Shown here piece after piece: positions 8,668 through 17,404 of a DNA stretch of 64,000 nt. Below the pieces are notes generated by a model. It was not told the DNA's origin. It made no database searches and saw nothing but the letters and a program-made list of their open reading frames with translations. Source of the DNA: Azorhizobium sp943371865. Lineage in GTDB: Bacteria > Pseudomonadota > Alphaproteobacteria > Rhizobiales > Xanthobacteraceae. A program made the position numbers and the translations under genes. Every line of letters starts with the position of its first letter. The first letter of the stretch is position 1. The stretch spans positions 17,833 through 81,832 of the forward strand of contig NZ_CALRWL010000023.1 of the NCBI RefSeq assembly GCF_943371865.1, read 5' to 3'.

Positions 8668-8964
8668 ATGGTCGAGCGGACCGTGCCTTGGGACATGGCG
8701 GATCATATGGCGACGCCGGAAGCGGTGGCCGCCTATCTGGAGGCCGCGTTCGAAGACGGCGACCCGGCCATCATCGCCGCTGCGCTCGGCGCCATTGCCC
8801 GCTCAAAGGGCATGACCGAGGTGGCCCGGCGTGCAGGTGTCACGCGCGAGGGATTGTACAAGGCCCTCAGCGCCGAAGGCGATCCGCGCCTGTCCACGCT
8901 ATTGGGCGTCACCAAGGCGCTGGGGCTGCAGCTGACCGTGGTGGCGGAGCGCCCCGCGGCCTGA
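8668..8964 (+). CDS. Putative addiction-module antidote (HigA-like HTH protein), no toxin beside it
   Basis: The 98-residue protein matches the short addiction-module antidote family. It has an N-terminal helix pair (MATPEAVAAYLEAAFEDGD), then a Cro/CI-type helix-turn-helix in MTEVARRAGVTREGLYKALS, and a DPRLSTLLGVTKALGLQLTV tail. In this family the antitoxin normally follows a RelE/HigB-like toxin. Here only 108 bases separate it from kdsD and contain no toxin ORF, and the gene downstream is an opposite-strand LysR regulator. GTG at 8659 (with AGAGG just upstream) is another possible start. It may be an orphan regulator left after toxin loss. Confidence 0.8.
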   Translation: MVERTVPWDMADHMATPEAVAAYLEAAFEDGDPAIIAAALGAIARSKGMTEVARRAGVTREGLYKALSAEGDPRLSTLLGVTKALGLQLTVVAERPAA

Positions 8965-8967
8965 TCG

Positions 8968-9849
8968 TCACGCCCCGTCCGGCGCCGCCGTTTGCGCCAC
9001 CAGCCAGAGATGGAAGGCCTGCATGGCCGGGGTTTGCGGCCGCGAGCGCAGGCGGGTGAGCCAGTAGCGGCCGGCATCGATGCTCAGGGCGAAGGGCTGC
9101 ACCAGCCGCTCGCTGGCCAGATCCGCCGCGAACAGCGCCGCCGGCAGCAGCGCCACGCCCAGTCCCGCCGCCGCCGCGCTCGCCATCACCGGTGAAGAAT
9201 CGAACACCGGCCCGCGCAAGGTGGGGCAGGGGGTGCCGGCGGCAGCGAACCATCGGGTCCATTCCTCGGCGCGGTAGGAGCGCAGCAGCGGCAGGCCGGC
9301 GAGATCGGACGGCCGCGACAGGCCCCGCGCCAGCGCCGGGGCGCAGAGCGGGGCAAGGGGCGCGCTGAGCAGCGGGATCGCCTCGGTGCCGTGCCAGGCG
9401 CCGTCGCCGAAGCGGATGGCCAGATCCAGGCCCTCGCCGGCCAGATCCACCCGGTTGTTGTTGGTGAGCACCCGCAGATCGATGCCCGGATGGGCGAGGG
9501 TGAACTGGGCGAGGCGCGGCAGCAGCCAGCCGGTGGCGAATGTGCCCACCACCCCAACCGTGAGCACTTCGCGGAACTGTCCGCCTAAAAACTGGTCGAG
9601 CGTGGCGCCGATTCGATCAAAAGCGGCGCTCACCTGTGGCACCAGCGCCGCGCCCTCGTCGGTGAGGGCGAGGCCTCGGGGCAGGCGGCGGAACAAGGGG
9701 GCGCCCAGGCGCGCCTCCAGCCCCTTGATCTGATGGCTGACGGCGGCCTGGCTGACGCACAATTCCATCGCCGCGCGGGTGATGCTCAGATGCCGCGCCG
9801 CTGCCTCGAAGGCGCGCAGGGCGTTCAGGGGCAGGTGCGGGCGTTCCAT
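8968..9849 (-). CDS. ampR: LysR-family regulator AmpR of the adjacent beta-lactamase
   Basis: The 293-residue protein follows AmpR closely from end to end. The N-terminus is LPLNALRAFEAAARHLSITRAA with a winged helix-turn-helix at residues 20-45. TVGVVGTFATGWLLPRL opens the effector domain, followed by NNRVDLAGEGLDLAIRFGDGAWHGTEA and a YWLTRLRSR tail. AmpR responds to muropeptides made during beta-lactam stress and switches between repressing and activating the divergent bla gene. Divergent placement with a 94-base shared region supports the same arrangement here. All sensing-domain landmarks appear intact. Confidence 0.94.
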   Translation of the reverse strand: MERPHLPLNALRAFEAAARHLSITRAAMELCVSQAAVSHQIKGLEARLGAPLFRRLPRGLALTDEGAALVPQVSAAFDRIGATLDQFLGGQFREVLTVGVVGTFATGWLLPRLAQFTLAHPGIDLRVLTNNNRVDLAGEGLDLAIRFGDGAWHGTEAIPLLSAPLAPLCAPALARGLSRPSDLAGLPLLRSYRAEEWTRWFAAAGTPCPTLRGPVFDSSPVMASAAAAGLGVALLPAALFAADLASERLVQPFALSIDAGRYWLTRLRSRPQTPAMQAFHLWLVAQTAAPDGA

Positions 9850-9943
9850 GACGGTCCATTAGATTTTTTCATGTCGTGGACGAGATAACATCGTTTGTCC
9901 CGCGCCGTCCGCTTTTGCATGGTCGCCGCCCATGGAGGTGGAC
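9850..9943. promoter_or_regulatory. Shared ampR-bla regulatory region
   Basis: This 94-base divergent intergenic region is locally AT-richer (TTAGATTTTTTCATG near 9858-9872) and should hold both promoters and the LysR-type T-N11-A binding site. I cannot fix the exact operator. Confidence 0.45.
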
Positions 9944-10828
9944 ATGATTTCGAGACGTCATCTGATGCTGGCGGCCGGCGGTGCCGCATTCTGCTTGCCG
10001 GGGCTTGTGCCGGCGGGCGCCGCGCCGGCGTTTGGCGGTCCGGCCCTGGCGGCGGCGATCGTCGCGGCGGAGAAACAGAGTCAGGGCCGGCTGGGGGTCG
10101 CCGTGCGCGATACCGGCACCGGCGCCACCTTCGCGCATCGCGGCGACGAGCGCTTTCCCATGTGCAGCACCTTCAAATTTCTATTGGCAGCCATGGTGCT
10201 GGCGGAAGTGGATGCGGGGCGCGAGCGCCTGGATCGCACCTTGCCCATCACCAAGGCCGATCTGGTGGCCTATTCGCCCATGACCGAGCCGCTGGTGGGA
10301 AGCGTGGCCAGTGTCGCCGCTCTGTGCGAGGCGGCCGTGACCCTGAGCGACAACACCGCCGCCAATGTGCTGCTTGCCGCCGTGGGCGGTCCCGCCGGGC
10401 TGACCGCCTTCCTGCGCCGCAGCGGCGATCCGGTGACCCGGCTAGATCGCAACGAGCCGACCCTCAATGAAGGCACCCCCGGCGATCCGCGCGACACCAC
10501 GACGCCATTGGCCATGGTGGGCGATCTGGATCGGCTGGTATTGGGCCGCGTGCTGACCCCGCCCTCCCGCGATCAGCTGGCGGCGTGGCTGGTGGCCAAC
10601 CGCACCGGCGACACCCGCCTGCGGGCGGGACTGCCGAAGGGGTGGCGGGTGGGGGACAAGACCGGCACCGGTCCCCGCGGCAGTATCAACGATATAGCGG
10701 TGATCTGGCCGCCGGGCCGGGCGCCGCTGCTGGTGACGAGCTATCTCACCCAGAGCCCGCTGGATGCGGCCGCCGGCAACGCCATCCATGCCCTGGTGGG
10801 GCAGGCGGTGGCGGCCGCGGCGGGGTGA
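9944..10828 (+). CDS. bla: Class A beta-lactamase with Tat-type signal peptide
   Basis: The protein (294 residues) hydrolyses beta-lactams through a serine acyl-enzyme. The catalytic motifs are all present: CSTFK (Ser70-x-x-Lys73), SDN (Ser130 loop), EPTLN (Glu166 of the omega loop) and KTGTG (Lys234 loop). The N-terminus ISRRHLMLAAGGAAFCLPG has a twin-arginine motif before a hydrophobic stretch, so export by Tat to the periplasm is likely. The ATG at 9944 is favoured over that at 9932 because GGAGGTG (9934-9940) is then correctly spaced. It is divergent from ampR and probably inducible. Confidence 0.95.
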   Translation: MISRRHLMLAAGGAAFCLPGLVPAGAAPAFGGPALAAAIVAAEKQSQGRLGVAVRDTGTGATFAHRGDERFPMCSTFKFLLAAMVLAEVDAGRERLDRTLPITKADLVAYSPMTEPLVGSVASVAALCEAAVTLSDNTAANVLLAAVGGPAGLTAFLRRSGDPVTRLDRNEPTLNEGTPGDPRDTTTPLAMVGDLDRLVLGRVLTPPSRDQLAAWLVANRTGDTRLRAGLPKGWRVGDKTGTGPRGSINDIAVIWPPGRAPLLVTSYLTQSPLDAAAGNAIHALVGQAVAAAAG

Positions 10829-10973
10829 GTCGCGGCTGTCCCGTGCACATCACCGCCCTGAGGGCGGCACGCGAAGGGGGCATTCGGGTCTGCGCAGCCG
10901 TTCCTGATCCGGTTGCGGCAGCCGGATCGGAGAAAGCATCGTTCCCGAGAGCAAAGGGCCAGAGGCGGATTCA

Positions 10974-11000
10974 CCGCTCAGGTTGCTTCAACCTGAGCGG
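10974..11000. terminator. Perfect palindrome between bla and the MCP-like gene
   Basis: An 11-bp perfect inverted repeat (10974-10984, 10990-11000) with loop GCTTC sits between converging genes. It has no T-tract on either strand. Flanks GGCGGATT before and GGATCCGGAT after extend an imperfect symmetry, which looks more like a dispersed REP-type intergenic palindrome than a simple terminator. Confidence 0.55.
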
Positions 11001-11008
11001 ATCCGGAT

Positions 11009-12118
11009 CTAGCGGTGCTTGGTGATCTTCCGGTTTTTATGGCCGGGAATGGGCTTCTGGAGGATGACGCCGGCCCATTCCATGCCGCGATAGGTCTCGT
11101 AGCCGGGGGTGAGGTGAAAGGCGGTGGTGCTGCCGTCGTCGCCATGCTCCACCGCGCTGCGGCGGTGGCGGGTGTCCAGCGGCACGGTCTCGATGAACTC
11201 GCCGCGCCGGTCGGACGAGGAGAGCACCCGGCCGGTGGCATCCACCAGCAGCACGCGGGAGCGCGCCGCCTCGTCGGGCGACAGCCGCACGCCTTCGATC
11301 ACCGCGCGGGCCTGGGGCTCCCAGTCGAAATGGATGCCCAGCACGCCGATGGGCTTGCCATGGGTCTGTCCGCCCTCGCGCACCGCGGCGGCATAGGTGG
11401 CCACGGGGGCATTCTTCAGCGCATGGCAGGGCATGACGTCGGCCACCGCATATTCGTCGCCGGAGTGGGAGGCCATCGCCTGCTGGAACCAGCCTTCATG
11501 CGAGACGTCCATGCCGCGCAGGCCCGGATAGCGATCTGCCCGACCATGCGCCACCACCCGCCCATCCGGTGTGCAGATCCACAGGTCGAGGTATACGGTA
11601 TACGCAGAGAGGATGACCCCCAGGCGGCGCTCCGCCTCGGCGACATTCTCATAGGTCGGATCGGCGGCGGCGACCACGGCGGCATCGGTGGCCCACCAGC
11701 GCACATCGCAGGTCCGCTCATAGAGATTGCGGTCGATGGTCTCGACGGCGTTGAGGCACAGATTGACCAATCGGTCGCCGCGCACGTCCAGCGCCATGCG
11801 CCGGCCCACGGCGCGCAACTCGTCCAGCGCGCTGCGCAGTTCGGTCTCCATGTCACTGGCCAACCTGCCGATTTCGGCGCTGACGGCTTTGACTTCTTCC
11901 GCCACCACCGCAAATCCCTTGCCCGCTTCGCCGGCGCGCGCGGCTTCGATGGTGGCATTGAGGGCGAGGATGCGGGTCTGGCCGGTAATGATCTGAATGG
12001 CGCGCGCCTTGCCCGCGGCCAAGGTTGCGGCGTGATCCGCCAATTGGATCACCTGCTCGGGGGAATCGGCGGCAACGGTGGTTGGAAGGGAAGCCATGGA
12101 ACCATGCATTTCGGCCAT
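11009..12118 (-). CDS. Soluble MCP-like sensor with C-terminal Cache domain
   Basis: The 369-residue protein has no membrane helix. Residues about 15-100 form a short methyl-accepting-type signalling hairpin with the tip sequence LALNATIEAARAGEAGKGF followed by AVVAEEVKAVS. From about residue 125 to the end is a Cache-type sensor region (AYTVYLDLWICTPDGRVVAHGR, GMDVSHEGWFQQAMAS, VLLVDATGRVLSSS). This order is the reverse of ordinary chemoreceptors. A role in cytoplasmic sensing or an array partner is inference. The start is uncertain: ATGs at 12118, 12109 and 12097 all lack a strong ribosome binding site. The upstream 200 bases are AT-rich. No che genes are nearby. Confidence 0.75.
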   Translation of the reverse strand: MAEMHGSMASLPTTVAADSPEQVIQLADHAATLAAGKARAIQIITGQTRILALNATIEAARAGEAGKGFAVVAEEVKAVSAEIGRLASDMETELRSALDELRAVGRRMALDVRGDRLVNLCLNAVETIDRNLYERTCDVRWWATDAAVVAAADPTYENVAEAERRLGVILSAYTVYLDLWICTPDGRVVAHGRADRYPGLRGMDVSHEGWFQQAMASHSGDEYAVADVMPCHALKNAPVATYAAAVREGGQTHGKPIGVLGIHFDWEPQARAVIEGVRLSPDEAARSRVLLVDATGRVLSSSDRRGEFIETVPLDTRHRRSAVEHGDDGSTTAFHLTPGYETYRGMEWAGVILQKPIPGHKNRKITKHR

Positions 12119-12545
12119 CCAATGTCTTGAGACAGTCTGCAACTGAATCTGCCTTGCAAAACACACGCCATTTTCTGAAAACAAAAGACTAATGGATTCG
12201 TTCGTGGACTCATGATTTGATATTGCGCTTCTTGAGCGAGAGTAGGCCCTGCGCTGTAGTGCCAATTGCAGGTCGTATATCTCTCGGAAAGTTGTGTACC
12301 TCATATGGGATACGTTTTGCGCTGAATATTGTTCGCTATATTATTTATCGGGCAGTGTCCGAACCGATCAGCGAGCATTCACGGCGGTGAGGACCAGGCG
12401 AGGGGTGCGTCGGGGCTGCTCCGGGGGCCTCCGGTCAGGGCCTCTGTTCCGGGCCTCTGTTTCGCGCCTCCAGCATTCCGCGCATCCAGCTTAAGGACAT
12501 GGCCACCGCACCTGGGCGCCGCATGCGGGACGCCTGCGGCGACGA
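12119..12545. other. Intergenic region upstream of the MCP-like gene and downstream of nfeD
   Basis: The part nearest the MCP gene (12140-12360) is markedly AT-richer than the rest of the window and probably contains its promoter. The remainder (12360-12545) is GC-rich with CCTCTGTTCC/CCTCTGTTTC-type short repeats around 12440-12465. No convincing ORF or RNA is seen. Confidence 0.5.
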
Positions 12546-12986
12546 TCAGGCCGCGCCCACCACCAGGACGGTGCCGTCCACCTTCAGAACGATCACCTTG
12601 GCACCGACGGGCAGGTCCGGCCCCTCGATACGCCAGACGCTGTCATCGATGCGCACCCGGCCGCTGCCCTCCACGATGGGCTCATCCAGGGTGAAGACCC
12701 GGCCCACGTGCCCCTCGGCCCGGCGATTGAGAAAGGGCCGGTCGCTGGCGGCGCCGGGGGCGGGGGTGATGCGCCGGCCGATGAGGATCGCGGCCACCGC
12801 CAAAGCGGCAAAGGCCAGCACCTGCGCCTGCCAGCCCACCATCACCAGGAAGGCAAGGGCACCGGTGGCCAAAGCGGCGAGGCCCAGCCACAGCAGGAAG
12901 GCGCCGGGCAGCACGATTTCCGCCACCAGCAGCACGCCGCCGAGCACGAACCAGCCCCATGGGCCGGATGTGAACAGGTCGCTCAT
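12546..12986 (-). CDS. nfeD: NfeD-family membrane protein
   Basis: The 146-residue short-form NfeD has hydrophobic segments in the first 70 residues (WGWFVLGGVLLVAEIVLPGAF and following) and a C-terminal OB-fold-like domain (about 85-146). There is no protease domain. Short NfeD proteins pair with SPFH/stomatin proteins such as QmcA in membrane microdomain and quality-control roles. The upstream gene in the same direction is exactly such a partner, 48 bases away. Confidence 0.92.
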   Translation of the reverse strand: MSDLFTSGPWGWFVLGGVLLVAEIVLPGAFLLWLGLAALATGALAFLVMVGWQAQVLAFAALAVAAILIGRRITPAPGAASDRPFLNRRAEGHVGRVFTLDEPIVEGSGRVRIDDSVWRIEGPDLPVGAKVIVLKVDGTVLVVGAA

Positions 12987-13034
12987 GGGCTGTTGCCTCC
13001 TGAAGGGGGGGGCAAGCGGGGCAGGGGCGCCCGC

Positions 13035-14264
13035 TCAGGCGTCGTCGCGGGGGCGCGCCACCGGCGGCGCGCCGGAAATGGCGCCGGGGCCGGACAGGCC
13101 CGGCCCCGACAGGAAACTGGCGCCCGGCACCGGGCTGGCATCGGGGGGCGTGGCCACGGCGGCGCTGGTGCCGAACGGCGAGGCGCTGGCGGTGGCGGGA
13201 TTTCCCGTTGTCACCGGGTCCGCCTGCGAGCCCTGGCCGGCGCGGCCACGGCCGGCGGTGCTGGCTGCCGCGGGGGCGGATCCCACGGACGGGCCGGTGG
13301 GGGCGGTGGGGCGGCGGGTGCCGCCGGATGTGCCGCCATTGCCGCCGCCACCGAAGGCGTCGCGCGCCAGTTCGCCGATGCCGGAGAGGGTGGAGAGCAG
13401 GGCGGTGGCCTCATAGGGCATCAGCACCACCTTCTGGTTCGGCGCCTTGGCCAGGCTCTCGAACGCCTTCACATATTTCTCGGCGATGTAATAGTTCAGC
13501 GCCGCCGGCGAGCCCTCATTGATGGATTGCGACAGCACGCTGGTTGCCATGGCCTCGGCCTCCGCCAGCCGCTCGCGGGCTTCCGCGTCGCGCCGGGCCG
13601 CTTCCAGCCGGCCTTCGGCTTCCAGGATGCGGGCCTGCTTCTGGCCTTCTGCGCGCAGGATCTCGGACTGGCGCTGGCCTTCCGCCTCCAGGATGACGGC
13701 GCGCTTCTCGCGCTCAGCCTTCATCTGCCGGCCCATGGCATTGACCAGATCGGCGGGAGGAACGATGTCGCGGATCTCGATGCGGGTGATCTTCACCCCC
13801 CAGGGGGCGGCGGCGGCATCCACCACATGCAGCAGCCGCTCATTGATCTCGTCGCGATGGGACAGCAGGGAATCCAGATCCATGGACCCCATCACGGTGC
13901 GGATGTTGGTCATGGTCAGGGCCATGATCGCCATGTCCAGGCGCGCCACCTCATAGGAGGCGCGGGCAGCGTCGAACACCTGGAAGAAGGCGATGCCGTC
14001 CACCGAGACGGTGGCATTGTCCTTGGTGATGACTTCCTGGGTGGGAACGTTGATGACCTGCTCCATCACGTTCACCCGGTGGCCGATCCGGTCCACGAAC
14101 GGGACGATGAGGTTGAGACCCGGCAGCAGGGTGCGGGTATAACGCTGGAACCGCTCCACCGTATATTGATAGCCCTGGGGCACGGTCTTCACGCTGGCGA
14201 TGACCACCACGATGGCGAGCACCAGCAGCACCAGCACGAAGATATTGGGGCCTGACAGCATCAT
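13035..14264 (-). CDS. qmcA: SPFH/Band-7 stomatin-like protein QmcA with long disordered tail
   Basis: The protein (409 residues) starts with one hydrophobic anchor (residues 8-24). An SPFH domain follows (VPQGYQYTVERFQRYTRTLLPGLNLIVPFVD, then RVNVMEQVINVPTQEVITKDN) and then a charged coiled coil with repeating LEAEGQRQ/LRAEGQKQ units (about 190-245). Residues from about 305 to the end are a Gly/Pro/Ala/Ser-rich low-complexity tail, longer than in typical QmcA. The conserved core is intact. The start has GGGAGAG four bases upstream. It forms an operon with nfeD. Confidence 0.92.
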   Translation of the reverse strand: MMLSGPNIFVLVLLVLAIVVVIASVKTVPQGYQYTVERFQRYTRTLLPGLNLIVPFVDRIGHRVNVMEQVINVPTQEVITKDNATVSVDGIAFFQVFDAARASYEVARLDMAIMALTMTNIRTVMGSMDLDSLLSHRDEINERLLHVVDAAAAPWGVKITRIEIRDIVPPADLVNAMGRQMKAEREKRAVILEAEGQRQSEILRAEGQKQARILEAEGRLEAARRDAEARERLAEAEAMATSVLSQSINEGSPAALNYYIAEKYVKAFESLAKAPNQKVVLMPYEATALLSTLSGIGELARDAFGGGGNGGTSGGTRRPTAPTGPSVGSAPAAASTAGRGRAGQGSQADPVTTGNPATASASPFGTSAAVATPPDASPVPGASFLSGPGLSGPGAISGAPPVARPRDDA

Positions 14265-14364
14265 GGGTCTCTCCCGATGCTGACGGGAAGGTCAGCGCCC
14301 GGATAAGGCCATGGGCGCGGCTGGGGGGCAAGGGATGTGAGGGCGTTCCCGACGGATCGGGCGA

Positions 14365-15975
14365 TCAGCGGGCGCCGGCCACCCGTTCGCCGATCTGCCG
14401 GACGGCCAGTTCCGCCGAACTCAGCGCGCCTTCCTGCCAGCCGGGCACATGGCTGAAGACGTCGCCGGCCATATAGACCCGGTTCCACGGCAGTTGCGTC
14501 ACCAACTGGCCGTAGACCGCCATGGTGGCGTCGTCCTCATAGCTCCAGCCGCCGGTGAAATACGGCATCTTGGCCCAGGCCACCGACACCGCCGACCCGA
14601 GCCGCATGTTGCGGCGATAGTGGCCGGGATGGAGCTTCTCGCCGCCGGCCAGCGCCGCCGCGAACCGCCCCTCCAGCGGCAGCGCGCCGAGGCGCTCGGC
14701 GGCCGGTCCCCGGGCATAAGCGGCGGTGAGCACGCCGCTCGGGGCGCCGAAGCCGGCAGAGGGATACCAGATCTGGCTGATGTCATCCTTGGTGAAGCTG
14801 ATGCCGCCGTAGATCTGGTCCTCTTCCTCCCAGAAGCGGCTGCGGGTTTCAAAGCCCACCTTGGTGGCGGCGACGAAGCGGATGGCCATGCAATTGGCTT
14901 TCACCGCCGCCGGCAGGTCCGGGGCAATGCCCGCGAACAAGGTCGGGGCCATGGTGGAGACCACGAAATCCGTGCGCAATGTGGTGCCGTCGCCCAGCCG
15001 CAAGGTGACGCCGCCGTCATTCTGGGTGAGCTGCTGCACCGGCGTGCCGAGCCGCACCAGATCGCGCAACTGGCGTCCGCCGGGCACATCCTGGCGCAGG
15101 AAGGCGGCCCAGATCATGTCCATGCCGCCCACCGGCTCCAGCAGCGAATTCTGCCAGGACAGCAGCATGGAACTGAACAGGCCGAGGTCCGCCGCCTCGC
15201 TACCGATGATCTGCTCCAGCGGGATCGGCGGGCGCAGGGTGCCGGCGGCATCGCCGGCGCCGGGCGGCACGGTGTAGCCGAGGCGCCGGGAGCCCTCGAA
15301 CACCAAAGCGTCGCCGCGGGATTTCAGGTCGCCATAGACCTGCAGCAGGTGGCGCAGCGCCTCCTTGTCCGTGGCGGTGAGGGGCAGGTCCAAAGCCTGG
15401 CGGCGGATCGCCTTGTCCAAGAGTTCGGCCAAAGCGCCATAGAGGCTGTAGCGCAGATCGCCCAATGGCACCGGCCGGCCGCCGTTGAAGGCGTCGCTCT
15501 GGAACAGGTTGGTCTCGGACATGAAGATATAGGGCTCAAGCGCCACGCCCAGGCGGCGGCACCAGTCCAGCACCACGCCGTGATTGCGCGGGATGCGCCC
15601 GGCGCCGGCATTGAAATAGGCGCCCTCGCCGATGAAATCGATGCTCTGGCGCGGGCCGTCGGTCTCGGCGAAGGACTGGCCGTTGCGCAGGGTATAGCTG
15701 CGCCCGCCGCAGCGCCCGTTGGCTTCCACGATGGTGACGTCGAAGCCGCCCCGCGCCAGCAGCAGGCCGGTACACAGCCCGGCGAGGCCGGCGCCGATCA
15801 CCGCCACGCTGCGCCCGCGCCCGAGATCCGGCGGCAGGCGCGGCGGTTCGGCGCGGGCCGGGGGAATGGCCAGGAAACCCAGGGCGGACAAGGCCTCGAA
15901 GGCGAGGCCCAGGCCCCCCAGCTGGCCCATGCGCAGGATGAGCTTGCGCCGGGTGAGTGCCTGAAAGTCCGCCAT
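14365..15975 (-). CDS. Flavin-dependent amine oxidase, Tat-type leader
   Basis: The 536-residue FAD-dependent enzyme is of the monoamine oxidase/tryptophan 2-monooxygenase-like family. The N-terminus TRRKLILRMG followed by a hydrophobic run and PARAEPP resembles a Tat signal. VAVIGAGLAGLCTGLLLARGG with VEANGRCGGRS is the FAD-binding Rossmann motif. The C-terminal NRVYMAGDVFSHVPGWQEGA is the second flavin-contact segment with an aromatic cage residue. Substrate is not predictable; exported enzymes of this type oxidise amines or L-amino acids. It is flanked by gaps of about 100 bases, so it is probably monocistronic. Confidence 0.88.
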   Translation of the reverse strand: MADFQALTRRKLILRMGQLGGLGLAFEALSALGFLAIPPARAEPPRLPPDLGRGRSVAVIGAGLAGLCTGLLLARGGFDVTIVEANGRCGGRSYTLRNGQSFAETDGPRQSIDFIGEGAYFNAGAGRIPRNHGVVLDWCRRLGVALEPYIFMSETNLFQSDAFNGGRPVPLGDLRYSLYGALAELLDKAIRRQALDLPLTATDKEALRHLLQVYGDLKSRGDALVFEGSRRLGYTVPPGAGDAAGTLRPPIPLEQIIGSEAADLGLFSSMLLSWQNSLLEPVGGMDMIWAAFLRQDVPGGRQLRDLVRLGTPVQQLTQNDGGVTLRLGDGTTLRTDFVVSTMAPTLFAGIAPDLPAAVKANCMAIRFVAATKVGFETRSRFWEEEDQIYGGISFTKDDISQIWYPSAGFGAPSGVLTAAYARGPAAERLGALPLEGRFAAALAGGEKLHPGHYRRNMRLGSAVSVAWAKMPYFTGGWSYEDDATMAVYGQLVTQLPWNRVYMAGDVFSHVPGWQEGALSSAELAVRQIGERVAGAR

Positions 15976-16040
15976 CGTCTGATCCCCTGCCGAGCCGGCG
16001 CGACGCTAGCTTGAGCCGGGCCGTGGAACAAGGCGTCGGA

Positions 16041-16062
16041 GCGGCCCCGGCGGCGGGGCCGC
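16041..16062 (-). terminator. Possible hairpin downstream of hemH
   Basis: An 8-bp GC-only inverted repeat (16041-16048, 16055-16062) with a six-base loop lies 21 bases past the hemH stop. No T-tract follows, so its role is tentative. Confidence 0.35.
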
Positions 16063-16082
16063 CGGGAGATCGCGAGACAGGC

Positions 16083-17156
16083 TCAGGGGGCGATCCAGCC
16101 GGAGAGTTCGCGCAGCACCACCGCTTCGATCACCCGCATGCCCTGGTCGCTGTCATTGAGGCAGGGGATGGCGGCGAAGTTCTCGCCGCCATTGTGATGG
16201 AAGATCTCGGCATTCTCGACGCCGATTTCTTCCAGGGTCTCCAGGCAATCGGCGGTGAAGCCGGGATTGACGATGGCCATGCGCTTCACGCCGCTCTTGG
16301 CCAGGGCTTCCACGGTCTTGTCCGTATAAGGCTGGAGCCATTCCTCATTACCGAAGCGCGACTGGAAGGTGAGGCGCAATTTCTCCGCCGACATGCCCAG
16401 GCGCTCGCGCATCAGGCGGGCGGTCTTGGCGCACTGGCAGTGATAGGGATCGCCCTTCAGCAGATAGGATTTCGGCACGCCGTGGAATGAGGCCAGGATC
16501 ACCTCCGGCTCGAAATCCAGCGCCTTGAGATGGCCTTCCAGCGAGGTGCAGATGGCATCGATATAGACCGGGTCGTCATGCCAGTTGGGCGCCACGCGGA
16601 TGAAGGGCTGCCAGCGCATGGCTTTCAGCGCATCAAACGCCTTGTCGCACACCGTGGCCGAGGTGGCGGCGGCATATTGCGGATACATGGGCACGATCAG
16701 GATGCGCTCGCAGCCCTGCTTTTGCAGCGCCTCGATGCGCTCGGCGATGGGCGGCTTGCCGTAGCGCATGGCCCAGTCCACCACCACGCGCGGATCGCGC
16801 CCGGCGATCATGGCCGCCATCTTCTCCGCCTGGGAGCGGGTGATGGTCTTCAGCGGGCCTTCGTTGCGCTCATTGTTCCAGATGGTGGCGTAGTCCTTGC
16901 CCTTCCGGCCGGGGCGCACCGTGAGGATGATGCCGTTGAGAATCACCCACCACAACGCGCGGTTGACCTCGATCACCCGCGAATCGGACAGGAATTCCTT
17001 CAGATAGCGCCGCATGGACCAGTAATCGGTGCCCTCCGGCGTGCCGAGATTGACCAGCAGCACGCCGATGCGCCCGAACGGCACCTTCGGATGGCCGTCG
17101 GGAAAATGGCGCGGATCGCCGGCGGGCGCGGGGGGGATGGTCTCGGTGGGGATCAT
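16083..17156 (-). CDS. hemH: Ferrochelatase
   Basis: HemH inserts Fe(II) into protoporphyrin IX, the last step of heme b synthesis, at the inner face of the membrane. The 357-residue protein has GVLLVNLGTPEGTDYWSMRRYLKEFLSD near the N-terminus. The metal-binding His is in LASFHGVPKSYLLKGDPYHCQC, a QSRFGNEEWLQPYTD segment follows, and the catalytic Glu is in HHNGGENFAAIPCLND. All are conserved. Length and pattern are normal for alphaproteobacteria. No other heme genes are nearby. Confidence 0.97.
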   Translation of the reverse strand: MIPTETIPPAPAGDPRHFPDGHPKVPFGRIGVLLVNLGTPEGTDYWSMRRYLKEFLSDSRVIEVNRALWWVILNGIILTVRPGRKGKDYATIWNNERNEGPLKTITRSQAEKMAAMIAGRDPRVVVDWAMRYGKPPIAERIEALQKQGCERILIVPMYPQYAAATSATVCDKAFDALKAMRWQPFIRVAPNWHDDPVYIDAICTSLEGHLKALDFEPEVILASFHGVPKSYLLKGDPYHCQCAKTARLMRERLGMSAEKLRLTFQSRFGNEEWLQPYTDKTVEALAKSGVKRMAIVNPGFTADCLETLEEIGVENAEIFHHNGGENFAAIPCLNDSDQGMRVIEAVVLRELSGWIAP

Positions 17157-17404
17157 TCAAGGCACCTCTGGAACGCGACATGGCCTTGCGCGCGCGTGCT
17201 CGTCAATGCGCGCGGTGGCCGCGCGGGGCGCACCGGGCCGCAGGACAGCATGCGCAGGCCAGGAGAGAACCACGGCGCATGGCCACGGCTTGGCTGGTGA
17301 TACGGACCGGCGGGCCGCTTGGATCGTCGGCGCATGGCATCCAATGCGCAGCCCGACGCGTGCCGTCTATGCTTTGAGCTGCAACGATAATCGGGAGGGG
17401 CGGA

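Noticed and set aside
12708..14255. A 515-codon plus-strand open frame
   Set aside because: It is antisense to nfeD and qmcA.
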